Source: Chloroflexota bacterium (GTDB taxonomy: Bacteria > Chloroflexota > Anaerolineae > Anaerolineales > UBA11579). From it: 44,130 nucleotides of DNA. The stretch covers positions 89,715 to 133,844 of the forward strand of contig JACPVG010000013.1 of NCBI GenBank assembly GCA_016191875.1. Direction: 5' to 3'. A model generated the notes under the pieces. The model searched no databases. It was given only the letters and a program-made list of their open reading frames with translations, and had not been told where the DNA came from. The first letter of the stretch is position 1. Each line of letters opens with the position of its first letter. Positions 5,093-13,245 of this stretch are shown one piece after another. The position numbers were made by a program, and so were the translations under genes.

Positions 5093-6337
5093 CAGCCCAT
5101 ACTTCTCCGCGAATGCCACCAGCGCATCTTCAAAAATCTTCATCGGCGGGCGCACCAAACCCGCGCCGACCTGGCCCACGCCGGCCTCGCGATGGGCGAT
5201 GCCGGTGTTGACGCGCGGCGGGATGCCGAGTTCCACCACCTTGCGGATGTCGATGCCCGTCGGTGTCCCGCGGAAATCCAGTTGCGGGATGGTGAAGGCG
5301 GTATGTTCAGCCGCGGTGATCTCATACATCTCCAGCGTGGCGTTGATGGCGTCCTGCGGCGTGCCGGAGATGAAGGTGACGATGGCCGGGGCAGCGGCCA
5401 TGGCAAAGGCGCCGATGCCGGCCGTCTCGGTGATGGTGCTGTCGCCGATATCCGGGTTGGCGTCGGCGCTGGTGTAGCCGGGGAAGTACAGGCCGTCGGG
5501 CACTTCGGCGGGGGCGGTAAACCATTGCTCGCCGAGGCCGCTGACGCGCAGGCCGAAGTCCGTGCCGTTGCGGGCCATCGTCGTAACCACCGTGCTGCCT
5601 TCCACGCCGTGGGCGGCGTCGGCCATCGCCTTGCAGGCGGCCATCACCGGGTTGAGGACGCTGAGGGCGTTCTCGCCGAGGAACTTGAGCACTTCGCTGA
5701 GCAGGTCCGTGTCTTTCGTGGCCTTCGCCAGCAGGGGAGCCAGTTTGGCGGTGTAGAGAATCGACCCCGCTTTGTTGCGGTTGTGACCCTCGTCGCCCAT
5801 GTGAAGCGACTCGGAGAGCAGGGCACGGATGTCGATGCCCTCGCCGCTGCTGATGGCCTCGGCCAGCAGCGGGCCCATCTCTTCGTTCATCCAGCGCAGT
5901 TTGGCGAGCACTTCTTTGCTGTAGGCCCCGTAGCGGAGCACCTTGCCGTAGCCCTCATTGAGATTGGAGAAGGCTTTGTTGCCGTGGGTGACATTCTCCA
6001 GTTCGTAAACCATCATCGAGGCTGAGGTGACGCCCGCCATCGGGCCGACGGTCTGGTGATGGTGGCAGGGATCGAACTGCACTTCTCCGGCCTCCACCAT
6101 GCCGACGGCCTGCTTTTCATCATTCGCCAATCCCTCCAGGATCAAAGCGCCGATGACGGCGCCACGCAGCGGGCCGGACATGCGCGACCACTCAATGGGC
6201 GGGCCGGCGTGCAGAAGGAGGTTGGGCTGCATGCCGGGGATGACATCTCTGGCACGCGCCACGCCTTTGAGAATCGGGCGGGCGGCCATCATGCGTTCGA
6301 CGGCAGTCTGGTTGGCTTTGTCAATGTCGATGGTCAT
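5090..6337 (-). CDS. DUF1116 protein, YlbE/AllG-like (putative carbamoyltransferase subunit)
   Basis: The 415 residues match the length of Escherichia coli YlbE (about 419). Conserved blocks visible are GPPIEWSRMSGPLRGAVIGA near residue 45 and the Cys-His-rich FDPCHHHQTVGPMAG near residue 90. In E. coli, FdrA, YlbE and YlbF have been reported to form oxamate carbamoyltransferase (AllFGH) in anaerobic allantoin breakdown. The FdrA partner is the gene directly upstream (6407-8089), 69 bases away. No YlbF (AllH) homologue is seen in the window. The stop codon lies in the first unit of the heptamer array at 5054-5092, so the original C-terminus may have been altered slightly. The family call is strong; the reaction here is inference. 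Confidence 0.88.
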   Translation of the reverse strand: MTIDIDKANQTAVERMMAARPILKGVARARDVIPGMQPNLLLHAGPPIEWSRMSGPLRGAVIGALILEGLANDEKQAVGMVEAGEVQFDPCHHHQTVGPMAGVTSASMMVYELENVTHGNKAFSNLNEGYGKVLRYGAYSKEVLAKLRWMNEEMGPLLAEAISSGEGIDIRALLSESLHMGDEGHNRNKAGSILYTAKLAPLLAKATKDTDLLSEVLKFLGENALSVLNPVMAACKAMADAAHGVEGSTVVTTMARNGTDFGLRVSGLGEQWFTAPAEVPDGLYFPGYTSADANPDIGDSTITETAGIGAFAMAAAPAIVTFISGTPQDAINATLEMYEITAAEHTAFTIPQLDFRGTPTGIDIRKVVELGIPPRVNTGIAHREAGVGQVGAGLVRPPMKIFEDALVAFAEKYGL

Positions 6338-6406
6338 GCATTGCTCCTGTCATGTTGCCGGGTGATAGGGGCACAGCGTCGCCGTGTCCCTACGGCGTAC
6401 CGCCCT

Positions 6407-8089
6407 TCAACCTCTTGCGGCGGACTTCATGCGGGCGAGGATGCCCATCAATTTTTCGTCGCCGCCGGCCGGGGGGCGCCAATCCACCTGCACGGCGGCC
6501 GCGCCCTGGGTCTTGAGGTTGTCATAGAACGACTCGAGGCCGACGTTGATGGCCGCCAGCGGGTGCTGGAAGGGGACGATGTCCACCGGCGCGGCGATGC
6601 CTGCGGGCGCGGCGGCCAGGCGGCGGCTGACGTGGTTGACGGCTTCTGCCGTGGTGCGGAACACCGTCGCGCCCGCAGATTGCAATTGTTCGATCTGGTT
6701 GTCCAGGCCCTGCGGGTCTTCGTTTGTGCCGACCACTATGGCGGCGAATTCCACATCCTTTCGGCCGTTGCGCCCGGCGGCGACGGCCGGGGCCAGTTCG
6801 CTGGCTGGGTCCGGGTGGGCGCCTTCGCCGAGGACCACATCCAGCAGAATCAGGGCGGTCTCCGGGTCTTCCAGCTCCTGCTTCAGGCGGCGCAGGCGCA
6901 GGTCGTTGTCCATCATCGGGTGCAGACGGCCCTGGGTGAAATCGTCTTCGCCTAGGTCGATGATGGTGTGTCCCTGGCTGTTGAATACGTCTTCCAGTTT
7001 CTGATCGGCGGACAAAGGGGTGTTGGAGTACAGCGGCCCAAGTACCCCCTGCAGGCCGAGCAGGGTTTCGTAGGCCAGCGTGCCCCCGGAGAACAGCCCT
7101 CGCAGGTGCCCTTTTAGCGGCGTCTGCTCCTTTTCCTGAATCGGCGGTTGGCCGGACAGGGCCACTGCCAATTCGGCGGCCTCGTGCAGACTGGCGGCGA
7201 AATGCAGGTTTCCGATCTGACGGCCGGGCGACGGATAGCCGATGAACTCGATTACCACGGGTTTGCCGCATGCCCGAGCTGCGCCTAACAAACGGGCGGC
7301 CACAGCCGCAGCGGGCGGTTTGCTGACCAGGACGATGACTCGGGTTTCGGGGTCACGCGCCAGCAGATCCAACGCCAGCAGGGCCGTCAGGCCTCCCACG
7401 TCCGTCTTGAGGTCGCGGCCGCCGGTGCCGAACGCCTGCGAGACTCCGCCGCCCAGGTTGTGGATGCCGGCTGTCACGGCCTGCAGGCCGGTGCCGGCGG
7501 CCGCGACCAGGCCGATGTCGCCTCGACGTACGCGGTTAGCGAAGCCCAGCCCCACGCCGTTGACGATGGCCGTGCCGCAATCCGGGCCCATCACCAGCAG
7601 ACCCTTATCGCCCGCTTTGTGTTTCAACTTCACTTCATCTTCCAGGGCGACATTGTCGCTGTATAAGAAGACGTGCCGACCAAGGTCGAGCGCCTGGTCG
7701 GCCACGCTGGCGGCGTAGCGACCCGGCACGGAGATGAGCACAAAAGCGGCTTCAGGCAGCTGTTTGGCGGCGGCTTCCAGGCTGCGCGGGCGGAACTCGC
7801 TGGCGACGGACGAGCGGCGTTTCTTCAGCAGTTCATCCACCTGGGCGAGCGCATCCACAGCGGTTTTTTCTGATTTGGCGCGCACAACGATGAGCATATC
7901 GTCCGGGCGGGCCGCTTTGCCCTCGTCGGTCAGCAGGTCGAACTCGGCCAGGAGTTCAAGGTTGGCAGGCGTTGCCATCACCACGCCGGCATCGTCCACG
8001 CCGGGCAAGGCGGCCAGGCTGCGCTGGAGGTGCATGAGCACCACCGAGTCAAAGTACGTACCGGGGCGGATTTCGGTCTTGAGGTTCAT
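6407..8089 (-). CDS. fdrA: FdrA-like protein with succinyl-CoA-synthetase-type fold
   Basis: This 560-residue protein is the same length as E. coli FdrA (about 555). It contains the nucleotide/CoA-binding segment MGPDCGTAIVNGVGLGFANR and the following GLVAAAGTGLQ, which correspond to the succinyl-CoA synthetase alpha-type domain. In E. coli this protein works with YlbE and YlbF, reported as oxamate carbamoyltransferase. The ATG at 8089 overlaps the TGA of the amidase by four bases (ATGA), so translation is coupled. The DUF1116 partner follows after 69 bases. The context of a molybdenum hydroxylase, an amidase and a cyclase-family hydrolase suggests that the final carbamoyl intermediate is recovered as carbamoyl phosphate. 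A carbamate kinase, expected for ATP recovery, is not in the window. Confidence 0.9.
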   Translation of the reverse strand: MNLKTEIRPGTYFDSVVLMHLQRSLAALPGVDDAGVVMATPANLELLAEFDLLTDEGKAARPDDMLIVVRAKSEKTAVDALAQVDELLKKRRSSVASEFRPRSLEAAAKQLPEAAFVLISVPGRYAASVADQALDLGRHVFLYSDNVALEDEVKLKHKAGDKGLLVMGPDCGTAIVNGVGLGFANRVRRGDIGLVAAAGTGLQAVTAGIHNLGGGVSQAFGTGGRDLKTDVGGLTALLALDLLARDPETRVIVLVSKPPAAAVAARLLGAARACGKPVVIEFIGYPSPGRQIGNLHFAASLHEAAELAVALSGQPPIQEKEQTPLKGHLRGLFSGGTLAYETLLGLQGVLGPLYSNTPLSADQKLEDVFNSQGHTIIDLGEDDFTQGRLHPMMDNDLRLRRLKQELEDPETALILLDVVLGEGAHPDPASELAPAVAAGRNGRKDVEFAAIVVGTNEDPQGLDNQIEQLQSAGATVFRTTAEAVNHVSRRLAAAPAGIAAPVDIVPFQHPLAAINVGLESFYDNLKTQGAAAVQVDWRPPAGGDEKLMGILARMKSAARG

Positions 8090-9402
8090 GATTGACTCGA
8101 ACCGTTTCGCAGGACTTCGGCGATCCCGGCCGCCCAGATGAACAGCCGCTCGTCCTGGCCGCCGGCGGCGGCCAGTTGCAGGCCGAGCGGCAGGCCGGCC
8201 TTATCCACGCCGGACGGGAGGCTGAGGGTGGGCAGGCCGCTATGAGTCCAGGGCAGGTTCATCACCGGGTCGCCGGTGCTTTCAATTCCGGCCGGAGCGG
8301 GGCCGGGCGCAGAAGGCGAGATCCACAGCTCGATCTCGTGGTGAATCATCAGTTCGGTCAGGTGGTTACGCAGCGAGACGCGGCCGAAGCGGTCCTGTTC
8401 CAGTTGGGCGGCGCCTATCGCCTGGCCGGAGCGGATGAGTTCGGCGGTCTTGGGGTGATATTTCTCTTCGAACTGCGCGAACCACCCGGCGTGCACTGCG
8501 GCGGCTTCGGCGGCCAGGATGCGGTTATGGCGGGCGCGGATGTCTTCGTAATCCGGCATGGCGGCCACTTCGCGGATCTCATAACCGGCCGCGGCAAGCC
8601 GGCCGCGCAACTCCTCGAAGTGGGCGCGCATTACCGGCTCGGCGTGCTCCAGGTACGGGCCGGCGGGAACGCCCAGCGTGGGCCGGGCAAGGCTATTGCT
8701 GGGCGGCAGCCACTCGTCAATGAGGCGGCTGGCGGCCTGATGCGCCAGCGACAGGTCGGCTGCGAAGAGGCCGATATGGTCGAGCGAGGGTGAAAGCGGG
8801 ATGACCCCGTCGCGGGAGATGGTGTCGTAGGTCGGCTTGAAACCGATGACCCCGCAGAACGAGGCGGGACGGCAGAGCGAACCTATGGTCTGCGTGCCGA
8901 AGGCGAACGGCAGCATGCCGGAGGCCACGGCGGCGGCCGAGCCGCTGCTGGAACCGCCGGGAGTGTGTTCAAGGTTGTGCGGGTTGCGAGTGGGGCCGGG
9001 CGCGAAATAGGCGAACTCGGTGGTGATGGTCTTGCCGAACACCAGCGCGCCCAGCTCCTTCATCTTGGTCACAACGGACGCTTCCGGGCCGGCGAGGGCT
9101 TCGGGCGGCAACTGGCTTCCTCCAGTGGTGGGCAGGCCATCGGCGTGGAAGATGTCTTTCACGCCGATCATCAGGCCGTAGAAGGGCGGGCGGTCGTCCG
9201 GGTGGGGATAGCGGGCTTCCAGTTCGGCGGCGTCGCGGCGCAGGCGCTCGATGCGTTCCGGCTCCGGCACGAAGGCGTGCACCTGGCGCTCGACCTGGAA
9301 GAAGTGCGCCTGCAGGCGGTCGATGTATTCGCCCAGGCTCAGGTCGCCGGCGCGCAGAGCGGCCAGCACGGCCCTCGGGTTGGTGGGTTTCTGGGCGAAC
9401 AT
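8086..9402 (-). CDS. Amidase-signature-family amidase
   Basis: The protein is 438 residues from the ATG at 9402. The open frame extends further upstream, but that part overlaps the 2Fe-2S subunit in another frame and looks nothing like protein. The amidase signature is complete: catalytic Lys82 in GVKDIFHADG, the Gly/Ser-rich block PGGSSSGSAAAVASG (148-162) with the cis-Ser, and the nucleophile Ser175 in GTQTIGSLCRPAS. Family members hydrolyse carboxamides and ureido bonds through a Ser-cisSer-Lys triad. The gene starts five bases after the 2Fe-2S gene and ends in a 4-base overlap with fdrA. It should cleave an amide or ureide made by the hydroxylase/cyclase steps; the substrate is unknown. 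Confidence 0.93.
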   Translation of the reverse strand: MFAQKPTNPRAVLAALRAGDLSLGEYIDRLQAHFFQVERQVHAFVPEPERIERLRRDAAELEARYPHPDDRPPFYGLMIGVKDIFHADGLPTTGGSQLPPEALAGPEASVVTKMKELGALVFGKTITTEFAYFAPGPTRNPHNLEHTPGGSSSGSAAAVASGMLPFAFGTQTIGSLCRPASFCGVIGFKPTYDTISRDGVIPLSPSLDHIGLFAADLSLAHQAASRLIDEWLPPSNSLARPTLGVPAGPYLEHAEPVMRAHFEELRGRLAAAGYEIREVAAMPDYEDIRARHNRILAAEAAAVHAGWFAQFEEKYHPKTAELIRSGQAIGAAQLEQDRFGRVSLRNHLTELMIHHEIELWISPSAPGPAPAGIESTGDPVMNLPWTHSGLPTLSLPSGVDKAGLPLGLQLAAAGGQDERLFIWAAGIAEVLRNGSSQS

Positions 9403-9407
9403 CAGCG

Positions 9408-9893
9408 CTAGGCGTTCATCTTCTGCGCGGCGAGCACGATGGCATCCACGATATGCTGGTAGCCGGTGCAGCGGCAGATGTTGCCGGAAATGGCGTGGCG
9501 AATCTCGTCCTCGCTCGGGTTGGGGTGCTCTTCCAAATACGGCACGAGGGTCATCAGGAATCCGGGCGTGCAGAAGCCGCATTGCAGGCCGTGAGCCGCG
9601 TGAAAGGCTTCCTGGAGCAGGTGCATGGCTTCCGGCGTGCCGAGGCTTTCCACGGTGCGAATCTCGCGGCCATTCGCCTGCACGGCGAACATCAGGCAGG
9701 AGCGCACCGGCTGGCCGTCCAACAGGATTGTACAGGCCCCGCACACGCCGTGCTCGCAGCCGACGTGGCTGCCGGTGAGGCCGAGGTGGTGGCGGATGTA
9801 ATCGACCAGCAGGAGGCGGGGTTCGGCCTCGCCATGATGCTCCTGGCCGTTAATGGTGAAGTGCAGTTTGAGGCTGTCGGTCATGGGTGGCAT
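9408..9893 (-). CDS. Molybdenum hydroxylase 2Fe-2S subunit (CoxS/XdhC-type small subunit)
   Basis: The protein is 161 residues, standard for this subunit. The plant-ferredoxin-type cluster is bound by Cys46, Cys51, Cys54 and Cys66 (CEHGVCGACT). The second, all-helical cluster domain has Cys105 and Cys108 (CGFCTPG) and Cys140 and Cys142 (ICRCTGY). It passes electrons from the molybdenum site to FAD. The FAD subunit lies 12 bases upstream and the amidase starts 5 bases downstream, so all are cotranscribed. A second ATG three codons in is a possible alternative start. Confidence 0.96.
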   Translation of the reverse strand: MPPMTDSLKLHFTINGQEHHGEAEPRLLLVDYIRHHLGLTGSHVGCEHGVCGACTILLDGQPVRSCLMFAVQANGREIRTVESLGTPEAMHLLQEAFHAAHGLQCGFCTPGFLMTLVPYLEEHPNPSEDEIRHAISGNICRCTGYQHIVDAIVLAAQKMNA

Positions 9894-9905
9894 CCTTGCG
9901 GGCGT

Positions 9906-10781
9906 TTATGAGGCGGCCTGGGCGCGTTCGTGGGCGCGGCGCAGGGCGCGCTTGGTGAGGACGCGCGCCAGGTGCGTCTGATATTCCGGGCTGGCGTGCA
10001 CGCTGCCGAATGGGCTGATTTCGGCAGAGGCTTTTTCAGCGGCGGCGGCGCTGCTTTCCGGTGTGATCTTCTCGCCTACCAGCAGCGCGGCCGCGCCTTC
10101 CGCATCCACCGGACCTTCGCCCACGTTGAGGTACACCAGGCGGGCCGCTTTGCACTTGCCCTTGCCGTCCAGGGTGACCCGCGCGGCCACGCCGCACATG
10201 GCATAATCGCCGTGTCGGCGGGCGACCTCCATGAAGGACCAGCCGGTGCGGGGCGGCATGGCGGGGAAGGCGATCTCGGTCAGGTACTCATTCGGCTGGA
10301 GGTCAACGGTGAAGAAACCCTGGAAGAATTGTTTGGCGGGAATCCAGCGTTCGCCGTCCACGCTCTGGGCCTTCATGCGGGCATCCAGCGCCACGGCCGC
10401 CACGGGCAATTCGGCGGCCGGGTCGGCGTGGGCGATGCTGCCGCCCAGGGTGCCCCGGTTGCGAATCTGGGGATGGGCGACAAACGGCACGGTCTCGAAC
10501 AGCAGCGGTTGGTGTTTGGCTGCCAGTTCGCTGCGCTCCAGGGTGTTCTGGGTGGTCATCGCTCCGATGCGGAGTTCGTCGCCTTCCATGCGGATAAAGC
10601 GCAGTTCGTCCACGCCGTTCAGGTCCACCAGCAGGGCAGGCTGGGCGATGCGAAAGTTCATGGCGGGGATCAGGCTCTGCCCGCCTGCCAGGGCTTTGGC
10701 TTCGTCGCCGTGCTCGGCGCGCAGGGCCAGGGCGGCTTCCAGGCTATCCGGGGCGTGATATTCAAATGGGGCAGGTTTCAT
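9906..10781 (-). CDS. Molybdenum hydroxylase FAD-binding subunit (CoxM-type)
   Basis: The product is 291 residues from the ATG at 10781, which has AAAGGGA upstream. The longer open frame extends into the intergenic region and the divergent gene and is not used. FAD-binding motifs of the family are present: AGGQS at 32-36 and RNRGTLGGSIAHADPAAE starting near residue 107, followed by the C-terminal CO-dehydrogenase flavoprotein domain. This is the first gene of the minus-strand catabolic operon and is divergent from the decarboxylase operon at 10967. I see no clear promoter for the minus direction in the 185-base gap. Confidence 0.95.
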   Translation of the reverse strand: MKPAPFEYHAPDSLEAALALRAEHGDEAKALAGGQSLIPAMNFRIAQPALLVDLNGVDELRFIRMEGDELRIGAMTTQNTLERSELAAKHQPLLFETVPFVAHPQIRNRGTLGGSIAHADPAAELPVAAVALDARMKAQSVDGERWIPAKQFFQGFFTVDLQPNEYLTEIAFPAMPPRTGWSFMEVARRHGDYAMCGVAARVTLDGKGKCKAARLVYLNVGEGPVDAEGAAALLVGEKITPESSAAAAEKASAEISPFGSVHASPEYQTHLARVLTKRALRRAHERAQAAS

Positions 10782-10891
10782 GGCGTTCCCTTTGCTGGCA
10801 GAATGAATGCGAGGCGCACAACGGACGCAGCGCGCCCCAGGCTGAAACCGAAGGACATCAAGGGCTGGCAGGCTGTCTGACAACACCATTG

Positions 10892-10897
10892 TATAAT
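10892..10897 (+). promoter_or_regulatory. -10 box for the decarboxylase operon
   Basis: A perfect TATAAT (10892-10897) lies 70 bases before the first gene of the decarboxylase operon, in the divergent intergenic region. No good -35 box is visible at 16-18 bases. The overlapping minus-strand reading TATACA is a weak candidate for the catabolic operon. Confidence 0.45.
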
Positions 10898-10966
10898 GAT
10901 GGCAGAGGCTTGGCAAGCATGTGAATACGAACCGGGCAATGCGACCAGCGACATCACGGAGACCCG

Positions 10967-12532
10967 ATGAGCAAGCGCACAGATCCAGCGCCTGACGACC
11001 GGCTGGACGAACTTGAAAGCAAGCGCCGGCAGGCCGAACAGGCCGGCGGCGAGGAGCGCATCGCCGCCCAACACAAGAAGGGGAAACTGACGGCGCGCGA
11101 GCGCCTGGGAATCCTGCTCGACCCCGGCAGTCTGAATGAAATCGACCCCTACCGCGCACACCGGCATCACGCCTTCGGCCTGGACGAACAGCGTTACCCG
11201 GGCGACAGCGTGGTGACCGGATTCGGGCGGGTGGATGGCCGCATGCTGGCCGTCTATGCGCAGGATTTCACGGTGCTGGGCGGCTCGTTCAGCGAAGTAC
11301 AGGGCCAGAAAGTGGCGCGCCTGCTGGATCTGGCGCTGGATGCCGGTGTACCGGTGGTGGGCCTGATGGACTCGGTCGGGGCGCGCATCCAGGAAGGCGT
11401 GTACAGCCTGGCGGCGTTCTCCGAACTGTTCTGGCGCAATACCCAGGCCAGCGGCATCGTGCCGCAGATCAGTGTGATGCTGGGACCGTGCGCGGGCGGC
11501 TCGGTGTATTCGCCGGGATTGACGGATTTCGTCATTATGGCCGAGGGCAGCAACATGTTCATCACCGGCCCCAAGGTCATCGAGACGGTCACCGGCGAAA
11601 AGGTCGGGCTGGACGAACTGGGCGGCGCGGGCGTGCACAACGGCATCAGCGGTGTGGCGCATTTTGCGGCCGCCAGCGAGCAGGAAGCCCTGGCGCTGAC
11701 CCGCAAACTGCTGGGTTACCTGCCCGCCAACAACGCCGAACCGCCGCCGCGCCGCGCCCCTGCCGACGACCCGCAGCGCATGGAAACTGCGCTGAATTCG
11801 CTCGTGCCCGGCGACCCCAGCGAAGCCTACGATATCCGTGCCGTGATTGAGCTGGTCTTCGACCGCGGCAGTTTCCTGGAAGTGCATGCCGGTTTCGCCC
11901 AGAACGCGGTGGTGGGTTTCGTCCGCCTGCATGGAGCGGTTGTGGGCGTGCTCGCCAACCAGCCGATGGTCAAGGCGGGCGTGCTGGATATCGATGCTTC
12001 GGACAAACTCGCCCGCTTCATCCGCTTCTGCGATGCGTTCAACATCCCACTGGCGACCTTCGTGGACACACCCGGCTTCCTGCCCGGCGTGCGGGAGGAG
12101 CATGGCGGCATCATCCGGCACGGGGCCAAGATCGTCTATGCGTATAGCGAAGCCACGGTGCCAAAACTGGCGGTCATCACCCGCAAGGCCTACGGCGGGG
12201 CGTACATCGTGATGAGCAGCAAATACATCCGCACCGACCTGGTGTACGCTTGGCCGACGGCCGAAATCGCCGTGATGGGGGCGGAGGGCGCGGTGGAGAT
12301 CCTCTACGCTGACAAACTCAAGGGACGGCCGGACAAGGCCGAGGCCGAGAAGGATTATGTGGACGCGTTCCGGGCGGAGTTCGGTTCGCCCTACGCGGCG
12401 GCCGCCAGCGGGCACGTGGATGACGTCATCCGCCCGGAGGAGACCCGCCCCAAACTGATCGCCGCGCTGGAACTGCTGCGCGACAAGCGTGTGCCCAGCC
12501 GGCCGCGCAAGCACGGGAATATCCCGTTGTAG
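10967..12532 (+). CDS. mmdA: Acyl-CoA carboxyltransferase subunit of Na+-pumping decarboxylase (MmdA/PccB-like)
   Basis: The 521-residue protein is a full-length acyl-CoA carboxyltransferase with both crotonase-like halves. Visible blocks include the N-terminal KGKLTARERLGILLDPGS, the acyl-CoA site around MDSVGARIQEGV and the C-terminal VDTPGFLPGVREEHGGIIRHGAK. Alone it could be a propionyl-CoA carboxylase beta chain. The next three genes, an OadG-like subunit, a biotin carrier and an OadB-type membrane subunit, show that it is the alpha subunit of a decarboxylase. It transfers the carboxyl group from an acyl-CoA, most likely methylmalonyl-CoA, to biotin. Glutaconyl-CoA is a less likely alternative because GcdA is a longer protein. 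A GGAG ribosome site precedes the ATG. Confidence 0.92.
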   Translation: MSKRTDPAPDDRLDELESKRRQAEQAGGEERIAAQHKKGKLTARERLGILLDPGSLNEIDPYRAHRHHAFGLDEQRYPGDSVVTGFGRVDGRMLAVYAQDFTVLGGSFSEVQGQKVARLLDLALDAGVPVVGLMDSVGARIQEGVYSLAAFSELFWRNTQASGIVPQISVMLGPCAGGSVYSPGLTDFVIMAEGSNMFITGPKVIETVTGEKVGLDELGGAGVHNGISGVAHFAAASEQEALALTRKLLGYLPANNAEPPPRRAPADDPQRMETALNSLVPGDPSEAYDIRAVIELVFDRGSFLEVHAGFAQNAVVGFVRLHGAVVGVLANQPMVKAGVLDIDASDKLARFIRFCDAFNIPLATFVDTPGFLPGVREEHGGIIRHGAKIVYAYSEATVPKLAVITRKAYGGAYIVMSSKYIRTDLVYAWPTAEIAVMGAEGAVEILYADKLKGRPDKAEAEKDYVDAFRAEFGSPYAAAASGHVDDVIRPEETRPKLIAALELLRDKRVPSRPRKHGNIPL

Positions 12533-12538
12533 GCCGCC

Positions 12539-12850
12539 ATGACGACGCTTGAACAGGGCCTGTTCCTGAGCGCGCTTGGTATGGGGCTGACCTTCGCCGC
12601 TCTGGCGGTGGTGATCCTGTTGATTCTGCTCTTGCAGGGGTTGTTCCCGGCGCGGCGACCGGTGCATAAGCCAATCCATGCCCCCAGGTATGCCGCCGCC
12701 GAACGCGAGCGTCAGGCGGCCATCGCCGCGGCGGTGTGGTACCTGAGCACTCAGATGCAAGCGCGGAGCAAAGTCGATGCGGCCCTGGGACAGCGGCTGG
12801 AGAGCGGCCCCGGTCCGTATTGGCAGTCCTCCCGAATGGATGACGCATGA
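12539..12850 (+). CDS. mmdD: OadG/MmdD-like membrane subunit of Na+-pumping decarboxylase
   Basis: This 103-residue protein has one N-terminal membrane helix (about residues 8-35, GMGLTFAALAVVILLILLLQ) and a charged cytoplasmic tail. That is the layout of the small gamma/delta subunit that holds the soluble carboxyltransferase on the membrane beta subunit. It starts six bases after mmdA, and its TGA overlaps the ATG of the biotin carrier (ATGA). Sequence conservation in this family is low, so the call depends on topology and operon position, which agree well. Confidence 0.85.
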   Translation: MTTLEQGLFLSALGMGLTFAALAVVILLILLLQGLFPARRPVHKPIHAPRYAAAERERQAAIAAAVWYLSTQMQARSKVDAALGQRLESGPGPYWQSSRMDDA

Positions 12851-13242
12851 AGAACAAACACCTGAAAGTGTTCCTGGACGGCACCGAGTTCGATGTGGAG
12901 GTGCAGGCGGTGGACGCCCACGGCCTGGAGGTGAGCGTGAACGGCCGCCTGTACAAAGTGGAGTTCGAAGACCTCGACGAGGCCGCGCTCATTCCGGTGA
13001 TCGCCCCTACGGCTCCGGCCGGGCCAGGCGGCCCACTGCGCGCGCCCATGCCGGGCGACGTAACCCAGGTGATGGTTAAGACAGGCGACGAGGTGGGGGT
13101 GGGCCAGGAACTGCTGGTGCTGGAAGCGATGAAGATGAAGAACGTGCTGCGGGCGCCGCGCGCCGGGCGGGTGGCGGCGGTGGATGTGGCAGCCGGGCAA
13201 AGCGTGGCGCACGGCGACGTTCTGGTGCGGTTCGAGGAATAG
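12847..13242 (+). CDS. mmdC: Biotin carrier subunit (MmdC-like)
   Basis: The 131-residue protein ends in a biotinyl/lipoyl domain with the EAMKM motif; Lys96 is the biotinylation site. The N-terminal half is a separate beta-rich segment, and the two are joined by a short Pro/Ala/Gly linker (PTAPAGPGGPLRAP, 54-67), as usual in decarboxylase biotin subunits. Carboxybiotin formed by the carboxyltransferase swings to the membrane subunit, where its decarboxylation drives Na+ export. Translation is coupled to the upstream gene by a 4-base overlap. Confidence 0.94.
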   Translation: MKNKHLKVFLDGTEFDVEVQAVDAHGLEVSVNGRLYKVEFEDLDEAALIPVIAPTAPAGPGGPLRAPMPGDVTQVMVKTGDEVGVGQELLVLEAMKMKNVLRAPRAGRVAAVDVAAGQSVAHGDVLVRFEE

Positions 13243-13245
13243 AGC

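Noticed and set aside
9403..9744. N-terminal extension of the amidase
   Set aside because: It overlaps the 2Fe-2S subunit in another frame and reads as Arg/Pro/His-rich nonsense; the ATG at 9402 fits the amidase family.
10778..12760. Minus-strand frame of 660 codons
   Set aside because: It is antisense to the carboxyltransferase gene, which shows clear family motifs; the minus frame has none.
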